Shown here: one piece after another, positions 7,087 to 8,087 of the stretch
Position numbering within the stretch: the stretch's first letter is position 1
Layout of the letters: each line of letters starts with the position of its first letter
Assembly: GCA_965602045.1 (NCBI GenBank)
Contig: CBFCXR010000116.1
Span: 1-8,087, forward strand
Direction: 5' to 3'
Source of the DNA: G020354785 sp965602045
Lineage (GTDB): Bacteria; Bacteroidota; Bacteroidia; Bacteroidales; UBA10428
DNA: 8,087 bases
Made by a program: the position numbers and the translations under genes
The notes under the pieces: generated by a model
What the model saw: only the letters and a program-made list of their open reading frames with translations
The model's database searches: none
What the model was told of the DNA's origin: nothing

Positions 7087-8087
7087 GTGCCGGATTTAAA
7101 AAAATTAATCTATAATAAATATAATCCTGTAGTAAATATCCTTCCGGTTAATTTCCTGATTAATATTTCAAGACAAAAGTTAATTCTCCCCTGTTATCAT
7201 ATAATTAGTAACGATTACAGGCCACATATCACAAATTTATATAAATACAAAAATGTTAAATCATTCAGGTCAGATCTTGACTTTTTGCTGAAATATTACA
7301 AACCGGTTGATTTATCCGTATTAATCGATCTGATAAAAAATAATGCACAGCCAGTCTCAAAATTGTTTTTTCTTTCGTTTGATGACGGATTAAGGGAATT
7401 TTATGATGTAATCTCTCCTATCCTGCTGGAAAAGGGCATCCCTGCAACTTGTTTCCTGAATTCTGCATTTATTGACAATAAGGACTTATTTTTCAGATAT
7501 AAAGCCAGTATACTGATAGAATTATTAAATAACGCAACCAGGAAATCAGAAGAATGGAAAATTATTAAAAAATGGTTTTCAGATAATCATATGTCAGCGG
7601 AAAATTATAAGCCGGAGCTATTAAAGATAAGATATGATAATAAATCCATCCTGAATGAGCTGGCAGATGTTATGGAATATAATTTTAAAGATTACCTTGA
7701 TAAAGAAAAACCTTATCTTACTACACAACAAATTAATGAACTTATTAACAAGGGTTTTACATTTGGAGCCCACAGTATTGATCATCCTGAATACCGTCAT
7801 ATTACTTACAGTAACCAGATAAAACAAACAAAAGAGAGTGTGGAAATGATTACAGCCAGGTTTAAGCTGGATTACAAGGCATTTGCCTTCCCATTTACTG
7901 ATTTTGAATTATCCCTGAAGTTTTTTCAGGAAATAAACAGGGATATCTCGCTGGATATAACTGCGGGTTGTGCAGGGATAAAACATGATAGTATTAAAAA
8001 TAACCTGCAGAGAATACCAATGGATGAATATAACCTCAAGGCAAGAAACAGAATTAAAATTGATTATTTTTATTATTTGATTAAGTC
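7087..8087 (+). CDS. NodB-type polysaccharide deacetylase, GTG start (C-terminus cut by window edge)
   Basis: The frame is open from GTG 7087 to the right edge, 333 codons so far. An in-frame TAA at 7081 means translation must start at or after 7084, and the GTG gives the N-terminus (M)PDLKKLIYNKYNP that fits relatives I recall. NodB motifs are in order: SFDDG at 97-101 (Asp99 the expected catalytic base, Asp100 a metal ligand), HSIDHP with His229 and His233 as metal ligands, and AFAFPFTD at 265-272 in the place of the third motif. Between motifs 1 and 2 lies an insertion of about 125 residues, longer than in compact NodB enzymes. There is no signal peptide, so it is probably cytoplasmic, acting on a precursor or lipid-linked sugar. 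It lies 18 bp after the FemAB-like gene and is very likely in the same transcript. Confidence 0.9.
   Translation, partial: MPDLKKLIYNKYNPVVNILPVNFLINISRQKLILPCYHIISNDYRPHITNLYKYKNVKSFRSDLDFLLKYYKPVDLSVLIDLIKNNAQPVSKLFFLSFDDGLREFYDVISPILLEKGIPATCFLNSAFIDNKDLFFRYKASILIELLNNATRKSEEWKIIKKWFSDNHMSAENYKPELLKIRYDNKSILNELADVMEYNFKDYLDKEKPYLTTQQINELINKGFTFGAHSIDHPEYRHITYSNQIKQTKESVEMITARFKLDYKAFAFPFTDFELSLKFFQEINRDISLDITAGCAGIKHDSIKNNLQRIPMDEYNLKARNRIKIDYFYYLIK

Noticed and set aside
7621..7827. 68-codon open frame on the minus strand
   Set aside because: It is antisense to the NodB gene, across the region containing its HSIDH motif; its apparent hydrophobicity comes from the AT-rich complement.

Overview
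The window is AT-rich, close-packed bacterial DNA that looks like Bacteroidota. The reasons are: no Shine-Dalgarno sequence before any start; a lipoprotein with a Bacteroidota-style signal; tandem 'GVCWN...YYVRAYATNS' repeats; an exported caspase-like protein of a type common in this phylum; and a deacetylase/FemAB-like/deacetylase trio. I cannot place the order or genus, and no rRNA, tRNA, mobile element or CRISPR array was seen.

The left half (1-4478) is read on the minus strand as a probable three-gene unit. Transcription order is: a 257-aa exported protein with a PGWG motif (4478-3705), a 501-aa exported caspase-fold (C14) protein (3692-2187), and a large lipoprotein (2114 to beyond base 1). 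The lipoprotein has five ~100-aa Fn3-like repeats followed by a LamG/concanavalin-like domain that runs off the window. Gaps are 12 and 72 bp. All three products appear to act outside the cytoplasm.

The middle (4479-4830) is a 352-bp divergent intergenic region. It holds a plausible Bacteroidota-type promoter facing right, a weaker one facing left, and several short inverted repeats that could be operators. It has no convincing gene.

The right half (4831-8087) is a plus-strand unit with gaps of 15 and 18 bp: a 436-aa polysaccharide-deacetylase-like protein starting at TTG, a 303-aa FemAB/GNAT-like acyltransferase, and a second NodB-type polysaccharide deacetylase starting at GTG and cut by the right edge. 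Together they look like a cytoplasmic module that modifies a cell-surface polysaccharide or its precursor; the substrate is not visible.

No single gene is unknown at the fold level. The least described parts are the secreted caspase together with its PGWG partner and repeat lipoprotein, and the deacetylase/FemAB/deacetylase trio. Two of the six genes are cut by the window edges.
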